Assembly: GCA_027924645.1 (NCBI GenBank)
Contig: BSBN01001149.1
Location: 1,798,001 to 1,862,000, forward strand
DNA length: 64,000 bases
From: Cunninghamia lanceolata
Lineage: Eukaryota; Streptophyta; Pinopsida; Cupressales; Cupressaceae
Direction: 5' to 3'
Below are positions 11,200 through 19,774 of the stretch, piece after piece. Numbering within the stretch: position 1 is the stretch's first letter; each line of letters opens with the position of its first letter. The position numbers and the translations under genes are program-made. The notes under the pieces are model-generated. The model had not been told where the DNA came from. It saw only the letters and a program-made list of their open reading frames with translations, and did not search any database.

Positions 11200-11830
11200 C
11201 TTTCATGATATAATCATCATTGCATGGAGTTAGGTGTGCCCTTAGAGCACATCTCTTTAAGAGTCTTATGCATTCCATCTGCAATATCTCTCTTAACATC
11301 ATGTTCTCTCAAATTCTAATTAGTTACTCTACCTTGAGTCTTAGGGGTTGAGCCACAATCTACAACCTTCCTGTGTCTAGTGCTTACCCTAATGCTTCCT
11401 CCCAGAGGAGTAGATAGTTTATTGTTTTTCTTACCATTGGCCTTGACCAGGCTATCCCTTTTACTAGGATCATGCTTCTCAATAGGCTCCCTAGTTTGGA
11501 TCTCTACCTTTTCTCTATTAGGGCTCTCTAAGTTCCTAAGCACCTCTTGACTAGAAGATGATTTGTTGCTCCCTTTTCTCCACCTAGTTTGTTGCACCTA
11601 CTACTCACATGTCTTTTACAAGTAGTGAGAAGTGATAACTAGTCCTATACTCCAACACTGACTCATCCACCCATTCTTCAAAGGAGTACATGTTTGATTT
11701 GGTATACTAGAATTGTCATTTATCTTCACAAGATCCTTGACACTTGCCCCTTCGATGGACACTAACGAGGATGCTACTCCTCCTACTACTCTACTATGTC
11801 CCATTGCTAGCACTTCTTCTCATGCCACTC
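11200..11830 (-). pseudogene. LINE ORF1 C-terminal remnant and linker
   Basis: Two minus-strand frames (11,316-11,597 and 11,616-11,813) lie upstream of the endonuclease. The first is rich in Lys, Arg and Ser (RWRKGSNKSSSSQEVLRNLE). This fits the basic linker at the end of plant LINE ORF1, an RNA-binding chaperone. No CCHC knuckle is visible, so the N-terminal part of ORF1 has been lost or decayed. The assignment rests mainly on position. Confidence 0.5.
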
Positions 11831-12233
11831 TTGTGCTAGCTCCACCACCTAGTATTCCTTTATTCCCACATGAGATAAATTAGGAACAAGACAACTTCAT
11901 GGATTGAGAACCCCAAGAGTCGCACTTCCATTTCATGTGTACATGTCTAGTTAATATGTTGTTTAGTTGGCTTGTTTTTATACGTTTGTGTACTTATTGA
12001 TTGATTATTTGTTAGTTCCCCTTGAAGAACCCATGCTACCCTTGTAGGTACATAGGTACAAGAGGAACACAATGTTGTGACTTTCATCTATTTATATCTA
12101 GATTCCATCTATTTATCATTTGTATTACTTTTGTGTATTTTGAGGATAATGCAAAGCATTGAGACATTTAGGTCTCTTCTAGGTTGACCCAAAAAATTTA
12201 TTTGTTTGCTTGCTGTATGTTATTCGTCCTTTG
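11831..12233. other. Unassigned AT-rich stretch
   Basis: I see no gene here. The phrase TATTTTGAGGATAATGCAAAG near 12,138 and TTAGGTCTCTT near 12,170 recur in altered form near 27,635-27,710, suggesting that this is part of an older retrotransposon LTR or 3' region. The stretch ends in the target duplication CTTTG (12,229-12,233) of the next element. Confidence 0.4.
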
Positions 12234-12498
12234 TGTTAGTAATAATTTATGTATAGGGTTTTGAGTCAGGTCTCTTCCCTAAAAATCCAAAAAGTTTTAA
12301 TATTTTTGCCCCTGCAATTATCAAAAATACAAGAAATCAGTTGTGTGCAGGGTCGAAATGGCAGTGGCGGACTGAGAGATTCTATCGGCCCCTGAAAATG
12401 TTAAAACTTGAGTTATATGCATTTGGAAATGTATTTCGGGCTACTATTTCTGTGTCTGAATGTTTCTAAGTGTGGCAGTGAGGGTCTTATGTTTCAAG

Positions 12499-13600
12499 TG
12501 CCGCGGGGCTGCCAAGTGTTAAGCCCCGGTTTAGAATCGCGCCATTGCTTATGCTTCCCGCAGACGGCGCCACGTGTCAGCTTCTGGTAGAGTTCTGCCA
12601 AAGTTTCATCGAGTTTCTTATGTGTTTTTGAGAGTGGCGTGGAAGGCACCACGTGGCGGCTTCCACCAGTGTTTCTAAAAGACCCTTAATGTTTCTCAAA
12701 GCCTCGTGGACAATGCCAAGTGTCGTTGTCCGCTGAAGTTTCTACATGTTTCAATGTTTGGCACAGACAGGTTGGGTCCCAGTTAAGTGTCTCAAGTGCC
12801 GCGGATGATGACATGTGTTAGCTTCTGCCTGAGTTTCAAAGAGCCCCTTTTAAAGTTTCAGTGTGGCGGAAGGCGCCAAGTGTCACTACGCGGGGGCATT
12901 CTTTATTTGTTGCAACGGGCGCACGGAATGCTCCATCTGTCCCTTGTGCTTCCCACAGAGCGTGACACGTGTCAGGATGCCGCGAGACTTTTCTTTATGT
13001 TGCAACATTCAGTGAAACAGTGAGGTGGGCCCCATCATATGTATCAAGTGTCTCGAAAGATGATGCGTGGCAGAGGATCCTGGGACTTATGACAAGTTTC
13101 TTACTATAGTTTCTATGTGTTTCAAGGTTAATGTGGAGCCCACCAAGTGTTGGCCCCTGCGCAGTTTTATTTGACCCTTTTGTGTCCCTCGGCAGCGATG
13201 CGGAACCCGCCACGTGTTGGTTTCCGCTTGTGTTTCAAAGAGGAGTCTTTTGTGTTTCAAGAAGAGCGCGGAGCTCGACACATGTTAGCTTCCGCTGGGG
13301 TTTCTCAAAGGGTCTCTACAGTTTCTACGATGTTGCGGAGCTTACAAAGTGTCTGCCTCCGCGTGCCTCTCCCTATGTCCCAGTAATGTTTCAAATGTTT
13401 CTCAGGTGTAGCACAAACAGCGCCAAGTGTCTGATTTCGCTGGTGTTTCACAGAGGGTCTCTAGCGTTCCAAGGGTGCCACAGAGCTTGCCACGTGGTGG
13501 CTTCCGCGTGAGGTTCCCGGCAGTAGACTCTCAGCGGGAAATAATTAAGGAAAAGTAAGCGATGACCCAGCGTTGGAAACTCGAAGTGTCTACGTGGCAC
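12499..13600 (+). repeat. Array of G-box-like motifs in the 5' LTR of family 1
   Basis: About 15 degenerate copies of a unit recur every 50-100 bp. The core is CCACGTGTC, CCAAGTGTC, ACATGTGTT or similar, usually preceded by GCGGA or GCGCC and followed by AGCTTCCGC and GTTTC. Clear cores lie at 12,511, 12,569, 12,648, 12,715, 12,811, 12,875, 12,964, 13,140, 13,209, 13,277, 13,423 and 13,490. CACGTG is the plant G-box and ACGTGTC the ABA-response core, recognised by bZIP and bHLH factors. The array sits in U3, upstream of the TATA box, where enhancers belong. Confidence 0.7.
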
Positions 13601-14010
13601 AGTCTGGTTGGTTCGCAACTTTTCAGCATTTTTGGGGCCATTGGATCTCAGCGACTGGTAGACATGATCAACGGCCACATTTTGATCTTGCAGCGATGGG
13701 TTTTTCCCGCGTATCTGCGACTGTTTTGGCGGGAGAAACTCCATGGGCGCACTGTTGCCACATCTCTGGGGCCTGCGGGTTGGTGAAACTTTAATGGCAA
13801 GATTATTGCAGAGGTATGGGTCGAGTTGATAGCTCAACCACCATTTTTATGATGCATATCTTTGAGCGATGGCCTAGCCTGATTCCCACCTGCTCCTTCC
13901 TTTTTGTCCCTCTGCTGCATTGATGATTTTGAGCACCATTTTTCAGTGCAATGTATCTAGTGGGATTTTTGGCCTCCCTTGTAATTAATTTGTTCAGTAC
14001 ATAGTTTTGC

Positions 14011-14018
14011 TATAAAAG
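14011..14018 (+). promoter_or_regulatory. TATA box of the family 1 5' LTR
   Basis: TATAAAAG, a perfect plant TATA box, is followed by GCAGACTGTCTGACCC. Transcription would start about 30 bp downstream, near 14,040, setting the U3/R border. It is conserved in the other LTR at 18,846. Confidence 0.8.
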
Positions 14019-14503
14019 GCAGACTGTCTGACCCGTTTCAAGGTTGTTGAAGGCCTGGGGCATTTTTGTGTAAGTAATGAAGAACAGGGCATGATCTTGG
14101 TTGTTCTATCCCATTGTGGAGTTTATGAGTTGCAGCATGCATGTATTTTGCACATATGTTCAGTTTCAGTGTTGATTTATATGAAAAATGCTTATTGCAT
14201 GTGTCTATCTGCTTGTCTCCCTTTGCTGCATGTTATTCTCCTTCTTCTGAATCTGGTTGCTAAGGGTTTCTCAGGTTCTAGGATATGGTTTTCTGTATCA
14301 CATGTTTGATCTCTAACTTCCATTCAAGCAGTGGATTAAATTGTTTTAGGTTGAGCATGGAGAAGGTTGCATGTCTGCAGGGATATCTGTAAGTAGAGGC
14401 AGTTAGATACCCTTTCTTGGGTGATGTTTGTAAGGCAAGCATCAGTTCAAACCCCCTGAAACTTGAGTGAAAGTTGCAAACCATCTGCTGTATACGTCTA
14501 GTT

Positions 14504-14559
14504 GACTCCTTGCCCAATGGATAGGCACCAGTCTGTTTCTGGGTCAGTAGTTATGAGCC
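14504..14559 (+). other. tRNA-Arg-like 5' half in the family 1 5' LTR
   Basis: The block opens GACTCCTTGCCCAATGGATA and continues GGCACCAGTCT. Against a plant tRNA-Arg(ACG) recalled from memory, about 27 of the first 33 aligned positions agree, covering the acceptor 5' strand, the D arm and the start of the anticodon arm. Similarity fades after that, and no T arm or matching acceptor 3' strand is obvious. It lies in the predicted transcribed leader, about 380 bp before the primer-binding site. Confidence 0.55.
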
Positions 14560-14939
14560 AAAACCCTTTGTCTTACATCTAGGACATTATGTCCACCCAT
14601 TTCATCACTTCCACCTATTAGTTGTAGGAGTAGGATTAGGATCCCTACATACTCTCATACCTAACCAGACATATATGTCCAAGAGTGTTGCCAACCTTGT
14701 GATCTATCATGCAGATCTTGGTCCATACATGAGAGTATTCTGCCTGTTATTGTAAAGCTAAATTATTGTATCATTGAGCTAGTCAAGGTTACATCTTGAG
14801 TTATAGGGATACCCCCTTGGTGCGGCAGAACCAGAAGTGAAGGGGAGGTAGCTCACGCAACCTCCCATAATCTGTTGGCCGAATCCGCCCATGCATTGGA
14901 ATTGGCAAACCCTCTGCAGATTTGGTAACCAACAGATTT

Positions 14940-14957
14940 TGGCAACTCTGCTGGGGA
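14940..14957 (+). promoter_or_regulatory. Family 1 primer-binding site (tRNA-Arg)
   Basis: TGGCAACTCTGCTGGGGA begins five bases after the LTR end. The complement of the 3' end of plant tRNA-Arg(ACG) is TGGCGACTCCGCTGGGGA (from memory), so 16 of 18 bases match. Ogre-type gypsy elements are known to use this primer. A partial second copy, TGGCGACTCTG, lies at 15,110-15,120. Confidence 0.8.
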
Positions 14958-15179
14958 AAGAGAGAGTCAAGTGATTTGAAGGTTGAAAAATCTAGTTTCC
15001 AGTGAAGTTGTTGCAGCAAGATCCAAAAATAACCATATGGTGCTCTGCAGGCGTGGTGAATCCAGAAAATACATGTGCCTTGTTGATATTCTGTCCTCTC
15101 TATGAGAGGTGGCGACTCTGTTGAAAGAACCTATCAGTGCTGCAACATATATCCAGGTATTCATCTTTGATTCAAAATA

Positions 15180-16868
15180 ATGAGTTTAGAACAGCAAACC
15201 TGGTTGTGCTCTCAGAGAAGACCATTTTTTATTGAAAGATATAAAGCCCTAGATTTCACAGGGATATATGGTTACCCAAATATTATTCCCAATAAAATTA
15301 GAAGATGTTTGCTAAAATATAGTGGATCAGATTCTGAATCAGCAAACAAACATCTGCAAAGATTTTGTAATTTAATAGAAGATTATGAGGTAGAGGATGA
15401 AGATGTAGTAATGAGACTCTTTGTTCAGTCATTAGAAGATGATGCTAGAATATGGTTTTCAGACCTGCCTGTTTGTTCAGTTTCTTCATGGATAGATTTA
15501 GAAGTTGCATTCCTAGGACAGTTTGGTGAAAGGTTTGATGTGGTCTCTCTGATCATACAGTTTATGAATATCCAAAGGGGAGATGAAGAATTGGTTCCAG
15601 CCTTTAATCTTAGATTTATTAAGTTGCTCAGGTAAATTCCTGAATATATGAGACCTAATAATGCATTATGCTTGACAATTTATTTGGCTGCATTTGATGA
15701 AGAAATGAGTTATCTATTGAGAGATAAAGAACCAGTCACACTTCACCAAGCTTTCCAATTTGCTATGGATATAGAAAACAATGAGAAATATGGAATGCCA
15801 GTAGGTTTCATGGCTGCAAGTTGTCAAAGCAGTTATCAAAGTGAATATATTTCAGCTCTCCCAGTATGTGCATTAAAAGATGATTGTGTAGAGGGAAATA
15901 TATTTCAGAATAATGTGTGCATCCATGATATGATACATGAAGGAAATGTTATAGAAAATGTAGGCACATCCTATAATGATGAAGACAAAGATTGTTGTCA
16001 GCCTCTAGAAGACAAGCCTGCAGACACAAGATGCCCTCCAATTGATCAAATGAGAGACATACATGAAGTTGCATCCTGCAGTGATAGGCATATCCCAGTT
16101 GTTCCTGATTATTTATATGAGATGGATACGCAAAGCTTCACTCTGAATATAGAAAGCATTGTTTCAAGGGATGACAGTGAATGTATTAGTGATTGTCAGC
16201 ATTCAGATGCATGTATGAGCCTTTCAGATGATGAAATATATTTGGATGCGGAATATGAGTGTTTCCTTGAAGTTCCTGACCATTTTCACATTGCAGATGT
16301 TGAAAAATTTGCTTTTGGGTATCAGTGCATTGGTGAAGAGGAAAGACAGGGTCACTATTCAGAGGTAAATGGGCAGATTGCAGATGTGTGTGCTCATACA
16401 GTTGGTGATAGTGTTGGTTGCATGGGTAACTACAAAGCTTTTGATGAAGGGCTGCACTCTGAGCCTTTTATGCCTTCTCTTGAGATATTTCAGGTGGACC
16501 TTAGTGACAAAACTATTGAGCATGATGATGATGGGTCTCTGTATGCTTATAAAGATAAATTTGATTATGAGATGTTGCTTGTGCCTGAATATTGCATGTT
16601 TGATACAGAGGAGCTCTTATTTTTTGAAGAAGGGCAAAGTTCTGATATGGATTCATTTGTTTCATGTGAGTCTGTTATTTTTCTGAGCAACATCAGTGAC
16701 TCATATGATGATGACACTCTACAACTGATAATAATGTATGCTGATGAAGCTAGTTGTAGATTTGTTGAAGAAAAAGAAATGAGCAGCAACACAAATAATT
16801 GCAAAGAAGGTTGTTGCAAGTGGTTAAATGCTTTTGGGCTTCATTTGAAGAAATCAAAAGAAAATTAG
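15180..16868 (+). pseudogene. Gag-like protein of family 1, one stop
   Basis: One frame of 562 codons is broken only by a TAA at 15,633-15,635. The N-terminal 200 residues look like a Ty3/gypsy gag capsid domain: RCLLKYSGSDSESANKHLQR, then DVVMRLFVQSLEDDARIWFS (the usual LF..SL...A..WF signature), SWIDLEVAFLGQFGERF, and TLHQAFQFAMDIEN. Residues 210-560 are strongly acidic and rich in Asp, Glu, Cys and Tyr, and resemble nothing I know. There is no CCHC knuckle and no protease. The start is the ATG at 15,180, 245 bp after the LTR. The single stop suggests recent loss or readthrough. Function is likely RNA packaging; the acidic tail is unexplained. Confidence 0.75.
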
Positions 16869-16970
16869 GTGTTTGACAAAGGGAAATTATGGTTTTTCCT
16901 TTTTGGTGGCCCTGGGCCACCATGCTTATTTTGAAATAATGTGTTTGGTGATGCAAATTGGTGCAAGTTT
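16869..16970 (+). other. Short spacer after the family 1 gag frame
   Basis: This is about 100 bp of non-coding DNA between the gag stop and the tRNA-like segment. It contains AAAGGGAAATTATGG at about 16,878, the only purine-rich run nearby. That run lies some 180 bp from the LTR, too far away for a normal polypurine tract. Confidence 0.5.
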
Positions 16971-17066
16971 GACTTTGTACCCAATGGATAAGGGACTGAT
17001 CTGCATCCCAGAGATCTGAGGTTCTCGCCATGCCTGCAAGAGGCATGTGTCCCCAATCGGAGCCAC
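16971..17066 (+). other. tRNA-Arg-like sequence abutting the family 1 3' LTR
   Basis: The segment opens GACTTTGTACCCAATGGATA, continues AGGGACTGATCTGC and CCAGAGATCTGAGGTTC, and ends TCCCCAATCGGAGCCAC right against the LTR. By hand, about 40 of the first 56 positions agree with plant tRNA-Arg(ACG) (recalled from memory), through the B-box GGTTC. After an insert of about 25 bases that can fold as ATGCCT-gcaag-AGGCAT, the end resembles the tRNA 3' strand TCCCCAGCGGAGTCGCCA. It occupies the place where a polypurine tract is expected. Many mismatches make a working tRNA unlikely. Confidence 0.6.
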
Positions 17067-19769
17067 TGTTAGTAATAATTTATGTATGGGGTTTTGAGTC
17101 AGGTCTCTTCCCTAAAAATCCAAAAAGTTTTAATATTTTTTCCCCTGCAATTATCAAAAATACAAGAAATCAGTTGTGTGCAAGGTCGAAATGGCAGTGG
17201 CAGGTCGAGAGATTCTATCGGCCCCTGAAAATGTTAAAAATTGAGTTATATGCATTTGGAAATGCATTTCGGGCTACTGTTTCTATGTCTGAATGTTTCT
17301 AAGTGTGGCAGTGAGGGTCTTATGTTTTAAGTGCCGCGGGACCACCAAGTGTTAAGCCCCGGTTTAGAATCACGCCATTGCTTATGCTTCCTGCGGAGGG
17401 CACCACGTGTCAGCTTCTGGCAGAGTTCTGCCAAAGTTTCATCAAGTTTCTTATGTGTTTCTAAGAGTGGCGCGGAAGGCACCACGTGGTGGCTTCTGCC
17501 AATGTTTCTAAAAGACCCTTAATGTTTCTCAAAGCCTCGTGGACGATGCCAAGTGTCGCTGTCAGCTGAAGTTTCTACATGTTTCAATGTTTGGCACAGA
17601 CAGGGTGGGTCCTAGTTAAGTGTCTCAAGTGCCACGGATGATGACATGTGTCAGCTTCCGCTTGAGTTTCAAAGAGCCCCTTTTAAAGTTTTAGTGTGGC
17701 GGAAGGCGCCAAGTGTCACTACACGGGGGCATTCTTTATTTGTTGCAACGGGCGCGCGGAATGCGCCATCTGTCCCTTGTGCTTCCTGCAGAGCGTGACA
17801 CATGTCAGAATGCCACGGGACTTTTCTTTATGTTGCAACGTTCAGCAAAACAGTGAGGTGGGCCCCAGCATATGTATCAAGTGTCTCAGAAGGTGACGTG
17901 TGGCAGAGGATCCCGGGACTTATGACAAGTTTCTCACTATAGTTTCTATGTGTTTCAAGGTTAATGCGGAGCCCGCCAAGTGTCAGCCCCCGCGTAGTTT
18001 CATTTGACCCTTTTGTGTCCCTCGGTAGTGACGCGGAACCCACCACGTGTTGGTTTCCGCCTGTGTTTCAAAGAGGAGTCTTTTGTGTTTCAAGAAGAGT
18101 GTGGAGCTTGACACATGTCAGCTTCCGCTGGGGTTTCTCAAAGGGTCTCTACAGTTTCTAAGATGTTGCGGAGCTTGCCAAGTGTCCGCCTCCGCGTGCC
18201 TCTCCTTGTGTCCCAGTAATGTTTCAAATGTTTCTCAGGTGTAGCACGGACAGCACCAAGTGTCTAATTCTGCTGGTGTTTCACGGAGGGTCTCTAGCAT
18301 TCCAGGGGTACCGTGGAGCTTGCCACGTGGTGGCTTCCGCGTGAGGTTCCCGGCAGTAGACTCTCAGCGGGAAACAATTAAGGAAAAGTAAGCAATGACC
18401 CAGCGTTGGCAAATCAAAGTGTCTACGTGGCACAGTCTGGTTGGTTCACAACTTTTCAGCATTTTTGGGGCCGTTGGATCTCAGTGACTGGTAGACATGA
18501 TCGACGGCCACGTTTTGATCTTGCAACGATGGGTTTTTCCCGCGTATCTACGACTGTTTTGGCGGGAGAAACTCCATGGGCGCACTGTTGCCACATCTCT
18601 GGGGCCTGTGGATTGGTGAAACTTTAATGGCAGGATTGTTGCAGAGGTATGGGTCGAGTTGATAGCTTAACCACCATTTTTATGATGCATATCTTTAAGT
18701 GACGACCCAGATCCTAATTCCCACCTGCTCCTTCCTCTTTGTCCCTCTGTTGCATTGATGATTTTGAGCGCCATTTTTTAGTGCAATGTATTTGGCGGGA
18801 TTTTTGGCCTCCCTTGTAATTAATCTGTTCAGTACATAGTTTTTCTATAAAAGGTAGACTGTGTGACCCGTTTCAAGGTTGTTGAAGGCCTGGGGCATTT
18901 TTGTGTAAGTAATGAAGAACAGGGCATGATCTTGGTTGTTCTATCCCATTGTGGAGTTTATGAGTTGCAGCATGCATGTATTTTGCACATATGTTCAGTT
19001 TCAGTGTTGATTTATATGAAAAATGCTTATTGCATGTGTCTATCTGCTTGTCTCCTTTTGCTGCATGTTATTCTCCTTATTCTGAATTTGGTTGCTAAGG
19101 GTTTCTCAGGTTCTAGGATATGGTTTTCTGTATCACATGTTTGATCTCTAACTTCCATTCAAGCAGTGGATTAAATTGTTTTAGGTTGAGCATGGAGAAG
19201 GTTGCATGTCTGCAGGGATATCTGTAAGTAGAGGCAGCTAGATACCCTTTCTTGGGTGATGTTTGTAAGGCAAGCATCAGTTCAAACCCCCTGAAACTTG
19301 AGTGAAAGTTGCAAACCATCTGCTGTATACGTCTAGTTGACTCCTTGCCCAATGGATAGGCACCAGTCTGTTTCTAGGTCAGTAGTTATGAGCCAAAACC
19401 CTTTGTCTTGCATCCAGGACATTATGTCCACCCATTTCATCACTTCCACCTGCTAGTTGTAGGAGTAGGATTAGGATCCCTGCATACTCTCATACCTAAC
19501 CAGACATATATGTCCAAGAGTGTTGCCAACCTTGTGATCTATCATGCAGATCTTGGTCCATACATGAGAGTATTCTGCCTATTATTGTAAAGCTAAATCA
19601 TTGTATCATTGAGCTAGTCAAGGTTACATCTTGAGTTATAGAGATAACCCCTTGGTGCGGCAAAACCAGAAGTGAAGGGGAGGCAGCTCACGCAACCTCT
19701 CGTAATCTGTTGGCCGAATCCGCCCGTGCATTGGAACTGGCAAACCCTCTGCATATTTGGTAACCAACA
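17067..19769 (+). repeat. Family 1 3' LTR
   Basis: This is a full copy of the 5' LTR, starting TGTTAGTAATAATTTATG and ending GGTAACCAACA, followed by the duplication CTTTG. The G-box-like array is at about 17,332-18,440, TATAAAAG at 18,846-18,853, and the tRNA-Arg-like half at 19,339-19,394. Differences from the 5' LTR are mostly C/T and G/A changes in the CpG-rich array. Confidence 0.93.
18846..18853 (+). promoter_or_regulatory. TATA box of the family 1 3' LTR
   Basis: TATAAAAG, in the position equivalent to the box at 14,011. Confidence 0.75.
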
Positions 19770-19774
19770 CTTTG

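Larger units (their letters stand above)
12234..14934 (+). repeat. Family 1 5' LTR
   Basis: It starts TGTTAGTAATAATTTATG and ends TTGGTAACCAACA. Layout: a short AT-rich start, a CpG-rich array of CCA(A/C)GTGTC motifs (about 12,499-13,600), a TATA box at 14,011, then a transcribed part (R/U5) with a tRNA-Arg-like half at 14,504. The part after 14,040 is nearly identical to the other LTR, while the array part has diverged more. Confidence 0.93.
12234..19769 (+). mobile_element. Family 1: complete non-autonomous LTR retrotransposon with gag only
   Basis: This is a 7.5-kb element with 2701-bp and 2703-bp LTRs (12,234-14,934 and 17,067-19,769), TG...CA ends and perfect 5-bp duplications CTTTG (12,229-12,233 and 19,770-19,774). 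The internal region is only 2.1 kb. It holds a primer-binding site matching tRNA-Arg, one gag-like frame and a tRNA-Arg-like segment against the 3' LTR. No protease, RT, RNase H or integrase is present, so it must borrow enzymes from a partner. The primer choice suggests the Ogre/Tat branch of Ty3/gypsy; that placement is inference. Confidence 0.93.

Noticed and set aside
13562..13837. Frames on both strands in the family 1 U3
   Set aside because: They overlap each other and occur in the promoter part of the LTR; the second LTR copy does not keep them.
16971..17066. A functional tRNA-Arg gene
   Set aside because: Acceptor and anticodon stems are badly mismatched and the T loop carries an insert; it is better described as tRNA-like.
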